This document shows, piece after piece, positions 1-5,278 of a stretch of DNA of 5,311 nt. A model generated the notes under the pieces. It was not told where the DNA came from, did no database searches, and saw only the letters and a program-made list of their open reading frames with translations. Within the stretch, counting starts at the first letter, position 1. Each line of letters begins with the position of its first letter. The stretch is from an uncultured Moraxellaceae bacterium (lineage in GTDB: Bacteria; Pseudomonadota; Gammaproteobacteria; Pseudomonadales; Moraxellaceae), in assembly GCA_937928295.1 (NCBI GenBank), contig CALEYY010000011.1:1-5311 (forward strand), in the 5' to 3' direction. A program made the translations under genes and the position numbers.

Positions 1-284
1 TCGTCTTCCGTCAGGAAATCAGGCGTCGGCACCAGTTTTCCGATCGGCTCGAAGGCGATGAGATCCGGCTTGGCGCGGTCCAGCTTCTGGATGTCCGCTT
101 TGGCGATGGTGCGCTCGTCCTTGATGCTTTTGGTCACCTGCACCTCGACGATGTAGGAATCGCCCTGTTCTTTGGCGATGGTGCCTTCCAAAACGGTGCC
201 GTCCTTAAGGGTGAAAGTATCCGCCGCGCAGGGCAGTGCGAGGGAGCATAAACAGAGAGTGGCGAGGAGTGGGTTTCTTTTCAT
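1..284 (-). CDS. Exported protein of unknown function, N-terminal 94 residues (runs off the window)
   Basis: Reading leftward from ATG 284-282, the frame stays open to the window edge and gives 94 residues, too few and too unlike known families for me to name a function. It begins MKRNPLLATLCLCSLALPCA, a positively charged n-region, a hydrophobic core at about residues 6-18 and a likely signal peptidase I site after CAA (about residue 21). A cysteine lies near the cleavage site (residue 19), but the preceding proline makes a lipobox unlikely. The mature part opens with FTLKDGTVLEGTI, a short beta-rich segment that I associate with exported proteins of Verrucomicrobia and Planctomycetes, then a charged region (residues 38-75). 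No Shine-Dalgarno sequence precedes the start. The gene lies 34 bases after the YyaL-like stop codon on the same strand, so cotranscription is plausible. Export is well supported; the role is unknown. Confidence 0.75.
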   Translation of the reverse strand, partial: MKRNPLLATLCLCSLALPCAADTFTLKDGTVLEGTIAKEQGDSYIVEVQVTKSIKDERTIAKADIQKLDRAKPDLIAFEPIGKLVPTPDFLTED

Positions 285-318
285 AGCGTATAACAATGGA
301 GGATTGCTGAAGGAGAGT

Positions 319-1446
319 TTACAATTTTCCGAGCGAGGGCAAGAGCACTTCTTGGAGCTCGACCGGGGTGGCGGCCGTCCGGCTTTCCCCGTTTGAGAAC
401 GTGATTTTGACCGAGCCCGCCGGAATCTGGTCGCCGGGATTGGGCGGTCTGCGTTGGATCATGCGCATCGGAAGGCGTTCGGTGGCGAGTTTCATCTCGG
501 GCGAGAGGGCGGCCCCGGCGATGACCGTGACTCGAAAGGAACGGGCGAGAGTCGCTTGCAACAAGTCCGTGTGGAGAATCGGACTGTCAACCGCGAACGC
601 CGGCAGCGGAGTGGCGAGTTCGCTGAAAGTGGGCACCAGCGGCCTGTTCTGCTCGGCGAGACGGCACTCGGCGAAGGAAATCAGGCCCGCGGTCGAGTCG
701 TCGAAGAGCATCGCCAGATCGGTCACCGGGAGGTCCATGACTTTCGCATCGTCCGGGCATTCCTTGAGAAATTCGGAATCGGTGAAAAGCTCCGCAGCTG
801 TCGTCGCCAGGTCTTCCGCCCATCCGAGCCAGGCGGAATCGGAGGTGATGACCGCCACATCCAACGCAGCCTGGAGCGCCAGTCCGTAGAGAAACGCCCT
901 CCCCTCGCCCACCGATTTCGGGGCGTCCGCCGCGAACAGGCGCAGCCGCGGGCCGTCCTTGAACACCTCCTTCGATTTCTTCAGCAGCGCCACCGCCTTC
1001 TCGCGGTAGGCTACATCGCCCGTTGCGCCGAAGGCCGCGGCATAGGCGGACACCATGCGGAAATTCATGCCCGCGTGGGCGACCGTGTCGCGGGGAATCT
1101 CGCCCAGCCGCCGGTTCCGGACTTCCAGCAGCTTTTTCCTGACCGCCTCAAACCGCGCGCTGAAGACTTCCACGGACTGCGATTGTCCGGCGGCCAGCTC
1201 CGCCAGCGATTTGGAAATACCCAGACTGTTACAGCGGAAAAACTCGCGGCGCGGATCGACTTCGGAAGGCAGGTTTCCCAGGCCCTTCATCTCCGTCGCC
1301 TTGATCCACCAGGCCGCGTCTTCCGGCGAAAGTTCCTTTTCGACGTCCTCCACGCTCCACAGCCAAGCGGCCTGCTCGGTCTCCTTGGTCATCCCCACGG
1401 TGAAAAGGCCATCCGGCGTGACGAAGTTTTTTTCCGCGAACGCGAT
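319..1446 (-). CDS. YyaL/DUF255 (thioredoxin-domain, N-acylglucosamine 2-epimerase-like) protein, C-terminal fragment
   Basis: This is the downstream part (about residues 284-658) of an open frame that starts at 2295; the stop is TAA at 321-319. It does not resemble an acyl-CoA dehydrogenase C-terminus. It follows the order of the YyaL/SPATA20 family: a segment FVTPDGLF, then AAWLWSVEDVEKEL (the family's FYVWT-EEI region), a linker, KLLEVRNRR, an alpha-helical barrel region with SAYAAAFGATGD, and a late FRVTVIAGA strand (the family's VVI-G region). Family members are usually near 650-700 residues with an N-terminal thioredoxin-like domain; that half is missing here because of the join near 1446. 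Oddly, the family's acidic EDADS and DDK...WNG motifs appear replaced by VGMTKE and PRDTVAHAGMN, so it may be a divergent, non-catalytic member. The biochemical role of the family is not settled. The assignment rests on remembered motifs, not on a search. Confidence 0.6.
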   Translation of the reverse strand: MAFAEKNFVTPDGLFTVGMTKETEQAAWLWSVEDVEKELSPEDAAWWIKATEMKGLGNLPSEVDPRREFFRCNSLGISKSLAELAAGQSQSVEVFSARFEAVRKKLLEVRNRRLGEIPRDTVAHAGMNFRMVSAYAAAFGATGDVAYREKAVALLKKSKEVFKDGPRLRLFAADAPKSVGEGRAFLYGLALQAALDVAVITSDSAWLGWAEDLATTAAELFTDSEFLKECPDDAKVMDLPVTDLAMLFDDSTAGLISFAECRLAEQNRPLVPTFSELATPLPAFAVDSPILHTDLLQATLARSFRVTVIAGAALSPEMKLATERLPMRMIQRRPPNPGDQIPAGSVKITFSNGESRTAATPVELQEVLLPSLGKL

Positions 1447-1475
1447 CAGCTCCAGCGCCTTTTCCGCCGCACCGA
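1430..1475. other. Probable chimeric join between two unrelated genes
   Basis: A single 658-residue frame (2295 to 319, minus strand) begins as an acyl-CoA dehydrogenase and ends as a YyaL-like protein. The change falls at about residues 278-292, in GAAEKALEL-IAFAEKNF. GAAEKALEL is the usual dehydrogenase continuation after GPGRIHHCMR, but the next dehydrogenase helices never appear. The preserved frame could come from short shared sequence around the GCGCTGGAGCTGAT stretch (minus strand). Together with adapter sequence at the window end, an assembly or library chimera is likelier than a natural fusion. The exact base cannot be fixed by eye. An automatic annotation would call 319-2295 one acyl-CoA dehydrogenase gene. 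Confidence 0.7.
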
Positions 1476-2295
1476 TGCAGCGCATGCAATGGTGAATGCG
1501 GCCCGGCCCGAGACGGCCCTGCGCAATCGAGAACCCCTGACCCGGCCCACCGATGAAATTGCTCACCGGCACGCGCACATTGGTGAACAGCACCTCACCG
1601 TGGCCGTGCGGCGCATCGTAATCGCCGAACACCGGCAGCATGCGCTGGATCTCCACGCCCGGCGTGTCCAGCGGCACCAGCACCATGGAGTGCTGGCTGT
1701 GACGGCCCTTCTCGGCATCCGGCGTGTGCGCCATGAAGATGGCGATCTTGCAGTCCGGGTCGCCGATGCCGCTCGACCACCACTTGCGGCCGTTGAGCAC
1801 GATTTCATCGCCCTCGATGATCGCCGTGGCCTGCATATTGGTCGCATCCGACGACGCCACATCCGGCTCGGTCATGCAGAACACGGAGCGGATTTCGCCG
1901 TTTAAAAGCGGCGTCAGCCATTGAGCCTTCTGTGCTTCGCTGCCATAACGCCACAGCACCTCCATATTGCCGGTGTCGGGCGCGTTGCAATTGAACACGG
2001 TGGGCGCGAGCAGGCTGCGGCCAGTCTGCTCAGCGATGTGCGCGTACTCGGCGATGGTCAGGCCGGCGCCCAGCTCCTCGCTGGGCATCCACAGATTCCA
2101 CAGCCCTTGCGCCTTGGCCTTGCGCTTCAGCTCTTCCAGCACGGCCGGGTGCTTCCACTGGCGCCAGTCGCCATCCGGATTGCTGGCATGCACCTCGGCC
2201 CAGAATGCCGGTTCGACCGGCTCGATGTGCTCGCGCATGAAGGCTTTCACACGCGCCACATAATCCTGACCGCGTTCGCTGAGTTCGAAATGCAT
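1447..2295 (-). CDS. Acyl-CoA dehydrogenase (ACAD10/11-like), N-terminal two-thirds
   Basis: The product is a flavoenzyme of the cytoplasmic acyl-CoA dehydrogenase family, which oxidises acyl-CoA to trans-2-enoyl-CoA and passes electrons to electron-transferring flavoprotein. The N-terminal helical domain covers about residues 1-135 (MHFELSERGQ..., WNLWMPSEELGAGLT). The flavin and substrate signature CMTEPDVASSDATNM is at 140-154, KWWSSGIGD at 171-179, the beta domain runs to about 245, and RLGPGRIHHCMR at 261-272 opens the C-terminal helical domain. The family is about 400 residues, so roughly 120 C-terminal residues, including the region of the catalytic glutamate, are absent at the join near 1446. 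The start ATG at 2295-2293 has an AGGA Shine-Dalgarno (2307-2304, minus strand) 8 bases upstream. It is divergent from a LysR regulator that probably controls it. Chain-length preference cannot be read from this; the ACAD10/11 resemblance is from motif style. Confidence 0.9.
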
Positions 2296-2325
2296 GACGA
2301 TTTTCCTGAATCAAGGGAATGACAA

Positions 2326-2354
2326 GTGACCGATCCTAGTGCCTGGCGTACGAT
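2326..2354 (+). promoter_or_regulatory. Candidate sigma-70 promoter for the LysR gene
   Basis: GTGACC (2326-2331, four of six matches to TTGACA) and TACGAT (2349-2354, four of six to TATAAT) are separated by 17 bases, the ideal spacing. Transcription would start near 2361, leaving about 24 bases of leader before ATG 2385. Matches this weak occur by chance, so this is a suggestion only. If correct, the AGGA at 2357-2360 would lie outside the transcript. Confidence 0.25.
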
Positions 2355-2358
2355 GCAG

Positions 2359-2372
2359 GAAATGATGATTTC
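2359..2372. repeat. Short inverted repeat GAAAT-N4-ATTTC upstream of LysR
   Basis: The 5-base arms are perfect around GATG and centred between 2365 and 2366, about 20 bases before the LysR start. Position and symmetry fit an autoregulatory LysR site, but the arms are short and AT-rich and do not extend outward, so chance is a real alternative. Confidence 0.3.
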
Positions 2373-2388
2373 TCATGGTTGGTCATGA
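2362..2388 (+). CDS. Possible leader peptide MMISHGWS overlapping the LysR start (ATGA)
   Basis: ATG at 2362 (or 2365) opens an 8-codon frame ending in TGA 2386-2388, which overlaps the LysR ATG at 2385-2387 in an ATGA arrangement typical of translational coupling. AGGA at 2357-2360 is the only Shine-Dalgarno-like sequence nearby and is 4 bases from ATG 2365, whereas the LysR ATG has none of its own. Against it, the frame is very short and could be chance, and the best promoter guess starts transcription at about 2361. Confidence 0.2.
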   Translation: MMISHGWS

Positions 2389-3350
2389 ATCAGATGAATG
2401 ACAAAAACTGGCCCGGCCAGCTCGACTCCAGCCGCCCGGACATCAGCCGTCTCGACCTCAATCTCTTCCGTGTCTTCGACACCATCTACCGCGAGCGCAA
2501 CCTCACGCGCGCCGCCGAGATACTGTGCCTGAGTCAGTCCGCCGTCAGTCATGCCATCGGCCGATTGCGCACGCAGCTCGGCGACCCGCTGTTCGTGCGC
2601 GAGGGACAGGGTGTGGTGCCGACACCGCTGGCGGATCGCCTGTGGCCGGATATCCAGGAGGCGCTGGCGCTGTTCCGCCAGGCCGTGCATCGCAGCCAGG
2701 TCTTCGAGCCGGCGCGCGACATCACGCAGATCACGCTGGCGATGAACGACGAGCTGGAGCCGAGCATCCTGCCCGTGCTGGTGCGGGCCTTGCGCGCGGC
2801 GGTGCCGGCGTTGCGCATCGCCAGTGTGCGGCTGGACCGCGCCAGCCTGCGCGCCGACCTCGCCGCCGGACGGCTCGACTGCGCCATCGACATCGCGCAG
2901 CCGGTATCGCCAGACCTCTGTCATGCCCTGTTATTGCAGGATGACTTCGTGGTGGTCTGCCGCGCCTCGCCCAAAGCGCCGCGCAAGCTCGATGCCAAGG
3001 CCTATCTCGCCGCGCAGCATGTGACTGTGTCATCGCGCCGCACCGGCCGTGCCGTGGAAGATCTGGGCCTGGCGCGGCTGGGGCTGGAACGGCAGGTGGT
3101 GATGCGCTGTCAGCACTACGAGGCCGCGTGCCGGATTGTGGCGGAGACGGATCTGCTGCTGACCATGCCGCGACGGCAGGCAGAGGCTATCAATGCGGTA
3201 GTGGGCAACACGGCGGTGGGCAATGTGGTGCTGGAACTGCCGGTGCAGCTGCCGGGCGTGGAGCTGCATTTGTACTGGCATCGACAGCGTGAGGCGGATC
3301 CGGCTAATCAGTGGTTGCGGGAGCGGGTGATGGCCGGGGTGCGTGGCTGA
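2385..3350 (+). CDS. LysR-family transcriptional regulator
   Basis: This is a 321-residue DNA-binding regulator of normal family length. The winged helix-turn-helix is at about residues 19-80: DLNLFRVFDTIYRERNLTRA leads into SQSAVSHAIGRLRTQLGDPLFVR, with the typical recognition helix and wing. Residues 90-305 form the periplasmic-binding-protein-like effector domain, including TQITLAMNDELEPSILP, the segment LRADLAAGRLDCAIDI and a late LLLTMPRRQAEA. No transmembrane or export segment is seen. I chose ATG 2385; the frame is also open from TTG 2379 (two residues longer), and ATG 2394 is a third option, since none has a clear ribosome site. It is divergent from the acyl-CoA dehydrogenase, which it probably regulates in response to an acyl-CoA or related metabolite (inference). 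Its last 47 bases overlap the AraC gene tail to tail. Confidence 0.92.
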   Translation: MNQMNDKNWPGQLDSSRPDISRLDLNLFRVFDTIYRERNLTRAAEILCLSQSAVSHAIGRLRTQLGDPLFVREGQGVVPTPLADRLWPDIQEALALFRQAVHRSQVFEPARDITQITLAMNDELEPSILPVLVRALRAAVPALRIASVRLDRASLRADLAAGRLDCAIDIAQPVSPDLCHALLLQDDFVVVCRASPKAPRKLDAKAYLAAQHVTVSSRRTGRAVEDLGLARLGLERQVVMRCQHYEAACRIVAETDLLLTMPRRQAEAINAVVGNTAVGNVVLELPVQLPGVELHLYWHRQREADPANQWLRERVMAGVRG

Positions 3351-4383
3351 GTCGCGCCGCGCTCGGCGTCATCCCCGTTCTTGACCTGAACGCCCGCGTG
3401 AAATTCGCCGGATCTTCATAGCCCAGCAGCCGCGCGATCTGGCGGATCTCCAGCTCCGGTTGTGCCAGCAGCGCCAGCGCATCGCGCGCCCGAGCCGCAT
3501 CCAGCAACGCCTGATAGCCACTGCCCTCGGCTGCGAGCCGGCGTCGCAGCGTGCGCAACGACAGATGCAGCCGATCCGCCAGCTCGTCCGGGCCGGGATA
3601 GCCGCGTCCGGTCAGGGCCATTTCGGCTTGGGCGCGGGCGAGCAGCGGCTGGCGCGCGGCATCATCGCCCCATAACGACATTTCGCGGGCACACAGCGCC
3701 AGCGCCTGCTGACGCGCCTCGGGGTTGCCGGTAGACAGCGGCTTGTCGAACAGTGCCTTGTTCAGGATGACGACGCTGTTTTCCGTCTGGCCATAACGCA
3801 GCACGGGTAGCCGCTCGCGATAGCGACCGTGATGTGCCGGCTCGGGCATGACAAAGCCGATCTCGCCGGGAAAGACAGGTGTGCCGAGCAAAAACTGCAC
3901 GCCCTGGCAGAAGCTGACCAGCATGGCTTCCGTCAGCACCTGCGCCAGCGCAGGCGGCAGCACAAGCTCGCCATGAAAGTCAAAGCGCAGTGTGGCGTCG
4001 GTTTCTGTCCAGCCGAATCGCAGGCCGCGACCGCGCAGGCCCCAGTATTGCTGCAAGGTATCCAGCGCTTCACGCGGATGGCTGGCGCAAATCAGCGCAT
4101 AGCCTAGATTGCCATGGGCAGTCAGCGGCAGGCGCAGCCCGACCTCCATGCCCATGTCGTCCATGCTCCCGGTGGCCAGCAGCGCGGTGAGAAAGCGAAG
4201 GAAGTTGGCCAGACTGATGCGCGCACCGGGTGTGGCCAGCTGGGCTGCATCCAGGCCGGCGGCGGCGAGCAGCGTTGTCGTATCCAGCCCGCGTGCTTCG
4301 GCCAGCGCCAGGTATTGCGCAGGATAGGTCACCGGTGTGTTGAGCTGTTCAGCCCAGGCAGGATAGTCCGTTGTGACAGGCAT
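3304..4383 (-). CDS. AraC-family transcriptional regulator with arabinose-binding-like (PF12625-type) sensor domain
   Basis: This is a 359-residue cytoplasmic regulator. Residues about 15-215 form the ligand-sensing domain of the Arabinose_bd type seen in OruR/ArgR-like and lipid-responsive AraC proteins, with the hallmark MGMEVGLRLPLTAHGNLGYA (about 77-96) and RGLRFGWTETDATLRFDF (about 119-136). The C-terminal AraC domain has two helix-turn-helix units: DELADRLHLSLRTLRRRLAAEG (about 266-287) and IRQIARLLGYEDPANFTRAF (about 313-332), closing with TGMTPSAAR. The frame is open to ATG 4428, but ATG 4383 is preferred because homologues start near PAWAEQL and the extra residues (MRCCADNRLVIGDQC) look non-conserved. 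A weak GGTGA lies 7 bases upstream, inside a perfect palindrome (4385-4399). It is divergent from a hydrolase gene that it may control. The effector cannot be told from sequence; fatty acid or hydrocarbon signals are only a guess. The 3' end overlaps the LysR gene by 47 bases. Confidence 0.92.
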   Translation of the reverse strand: MPVTTDYPAWAEQLNTPVTYPAQYLALAEARGLDTTTLLAAAGLDAAQLATPGARISLANFLRFLTALLATGSMDDMGMEVGLRLPLTAHGNLGYALICASHPREALDTLQQYWGLRGRGLRFGWTETDATLRFDFHGELVLPPALAQVLTEAMLVSFCQGVQFLLGTPVFPGEIGFVMPEPAHHGRYRERLPVLRYGQTENSVVILNKALFDKPLSTGNPEARQQALALCAREMSLWGDDAARQPLLARAQAEMALTGRGYPGPDELADRLHLSLRTLRRRLAAEGSGYQALLDAARARDALALLAQPELEIRQIARLLGYEDPANFTRAFRSRTGMTPSAARLSHAPRPSPAPATTD

Positions 4384-4384
4384 G

Positions 4385-4399
4385 CATTGGTCACCAATG
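4385..4399. promoter_or_regulatory. Perfect 15-bp palindrome at the AraC start, candidate operator
   Basis: CATTGGT-C-ACCAATG has 7-bp arms around one base and sits one base from the AraC start codon, covering its weak ribosome-binding site. A dimeric regulator bound here would block both transcription and translation initiation of the gene. As RNA it could also form a small hairpin hiding the ribosome site. AraC proteins themselves more often bind direct repeats, so the binder may be another protein. Function is inferred from symmetry and position only. Confidence 0.45.
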
Positions 4400-4413
4400 A
4401 CAAGTCGATTGTC
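4399..4413. promoter_or_regulatory. Second abutting inverted repeat GACAA-N5-TTGTC
   Basis: The arms are perfect 5-mers and share base 4399 with the neighbouring palindrome, so two dyads lie end to end in the 105-base gap between the AraC gene and the divergent hydrolase. Such stacking suits cooperative binding in a two-way control region, but these arms are short enough to arise by chance. Confidence 0.3.
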
Positions 4414-4488
4414 CGCGCAGCATCTCACGAGGGCTGGGAGTGCGCCAGTACCATGCGGTCATCGCCAGAGAGTTCACAGGAGTTTGCC

Positions 4489-4620
4489 ATGACCGCCGCC
4501 GCCCGCATTCCCAGCCACATGGCCCAGAGGCCGCGTCACGACCTGAAAGTCCGTCACATGGATTTCAGCTTCGACCCGAGCATCCCGACCTGGTGGTACG
4601 ACAACGACCCCTTCAAGACG
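4489..4620 (+). CDS. Metal-dependent hydrolase (COG3687/PF10118-like), N-terminal 44-residue fragment
   Basis: A strong AGGAG (4478-4482) lies 6 bases before ATG 4489. The product begins MTAAARIPSHMAQRP and then reads KVRHMDFSFDPSIPTWWYDN and DPFKT. This matches my memory of the N-terminus of predicted metal-dependent hydrolases, a roughly 280-residue, mostly helical family with conserved acidic and histidine residues further downstream, none of which is present here. The family would continue with something like a FNALSL-FPEGE segment; instead the sequence changes after residue 44 (see the piece at 4621-4740), so this is the 5' stub of a gene cut by a join. It is divergent from the AraC gene, a pairing that suggests AraC control. 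The true substrate of the family is poorly defined. The name is moderately secure because only the N-terminus is visible. Confidence 0.6.
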
Positions 4621-4740
4621 CTGCTCCTTCTGGAAGAGTGGACGAGCCACGACCTCCAATTTGCGGAGCTCACGCTGCACTTCACGGCGCCGGCGGCCGG
4701 CAAGCGCGGCTACGTCTTTGGCAACGCGGACCCAAAGCGC
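4621..4740 (+). other. Unassigned coding-like segment between two broken genes
   Basis: In the same frame as the hydrolase stub this reads LLLLEEWTSHDLQFAELTLH and then FTAPAAGKRGYVFGNADPK. Third codon positions are almost all G or C, which favours plus-strand coding here. It fits neither the expected hydrolase continuation nor, on the minus strand, chorismate synthase, which should proceed from RVAA into a GAIA-like helix. I do not recognise the protein. It is either a third source fragment inserted by misassembly or a divergent continuation of the hydrolase. The right edge is a GC-rich CGCGGCCGCGGCGGC tract (4738-4752) that would favour false overlaps. Confidence 0.4.
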
Positions 4741-5154
4741 GGCCGCGGCGGCGACCCGGCCGATGGTTTCCCGCGCACTGCTGCGTCCGCCGCCCGGCCA
4801 GGCACGGATGCCGTATTTGGTCTGGTAGGTGTAGTCGGCATGGGAAGGGCGAAACTTGGTCGCCATCTCGGAGTAGGCGTCCGACCGGTGGTCCTCGTTC
4901 TTCACCCACATGCTGATGGGCGTGCCGAGCGTCTTCCCTTCGAACGTGCCGGAAAGGATGGTGACCTGGTCGGCCTCTTTGCGCGGGGTGGTGATCTTGG
5001 ACTGACCAGGGCGGCGGCGATCCAGCTCAGGCTGGATATCGGCCTCCGTGATCTCTAGAAGCGGAGGACATCCATCCACCACAACGCCGACACCCCCACC
5101 ATGGGACTCTCCCCAGGTGGTGATGCGAAACAGATGACCGAACGAATTGCCCAT
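4741..5154 (-). CDS. aroC: Chorismate synthase, N-terminal 138 residues
   Basis: Chorismate synthase converts 5-enolpyruvylshikimate-3-phosphate to chorismate, the last step of the shikimate pathway, using reduced FMN; it is a cytoplasmic tetramer of about 360-400 residues. Seen here are MGNSFGHLFRITTWGESHGG with the first active-site histidine (residue 18), DRRRPGQ (45-51), ILSGTFEGKTLGTPI (66-80), FRPSHADYTYQTKYG (101-115) with the second active-site histidine (105), and GGGRSSARET (121-130). These are textbook family signatures, all intact. Homology ends after RVAAA (about 133-138); the frame runs on to 4474 but that part is antisense to other sequence. No Shine-Dalgarno precedes ATG 5154, which occurs in Verrucomicrobia and Bacteroidetes. 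It starts 63 bases after a reductase stop codon on the same strand. The style suggests Verrucomicrobia (inference). Confidence 0.95.
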
Positions 5155-5217
5155 GCGCGAGACAGTGGCAAAAAGTTCGGCCCGAGGTCAAATCACCGAC
5201 AGCGTGTGGCCGCTTGG

Positions 5218-5278
5218 TCAAGCCACCGTCATGGCCGGATAATCCGTGTAGCCCACCGCGCCTGGCGAATAGAAGGTG
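5218..5278 (-). CDS. Old Yellow Enzyme family alkene reductase, last 19 codons
   Basis: Reading minus strand from 5277, the peptide TFYSPGAVGYTDYPAMTVA ends at TGA 5220-5218. The FYxxGAxGYTDYP ending is the characteristic C-terminus of NemA/xenobiotic-reductase type Old Yellow Enzymes, FMN proteins that reduce activated alkenes with NAD(P)H. The rest of the gene is cut off because the adapter begins at 5279. The 63 bases from here to aroC hold a TTTGACC (5192-5186) resembling a -35 box, with no matching -10 that I could see. Whether this gene truly neighbours aroC or was joined to it is unknown. Confidence 0.7.

Larger units (their letters stand above)
2296..2384. promoter_or_regulatory. Divergent control region between acyl-CoA dehydrogenase and LysR regulator
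   Basis: About 89 bases separate the two divergent start codons, so both promoters and any LysR binding site must lie here or just inside the genes. LysR proteins usually bind imperfect inverted repeats around T-N11-A between such gene pairs. Two candidate dyads are visible: TTCC-N9-GGAA at 2303-2319 and GAAAT-N4-ATTTC at 2359-2372. Neither is a strong match to a canonical LysR box, so the operator is not established. I saw no convincing -35/-10 pair for the dehydrogenase. Confidence 0.5.

Noticed and set aside
454..1905. Long 483-codon open frame on the plus strand
   Set aside because: It runs antisense to the dehydrogenase/YyaL-like frame, crosses the join at about 1446, and its product is rich in Arg, His and Gln with no family pattern. 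This is a typical shadow frame in GC-rich DNA.
319..2295. A novel natural fusion enzyme of acyl-CoA dehydrogenase and YyaL
   Set aside because: Each half lacks an essential part of its own domain, the join lies inside a helix, and the contig carries adapter sequence and another breakpoint. A misjoin explains all of this more simply.
2373..2924. 183-codon minus-strand frame opposite LysR
   Set aside because: It lies opposite a clear LysR helix-turn-helix region; its composition is shadow-like and it has no start signals.
4474..4740. Extension of the aroC frame beyond residue 138
   Set aside because: The frame stays open to 4474, but the product no longer resembles chorismate synthase and is antisense to the hydrolase start, so it is not part of the protein.
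4739..4746. GCGGCCGC (NotI site) as a sign of cloning vector or linker
   Set aside because: It lies in a natural alanine-codon, GC-rich run of aroC, with no vector sequence around it.
4114..5058. 314-codon plus-strand open frame
   Set aside because: It is antisense to the AraC gene, then passes through the hydrolase stub, then antisense to aroC. Only the part from 4489 to about 4620, perhaps to 4740, is genuine.
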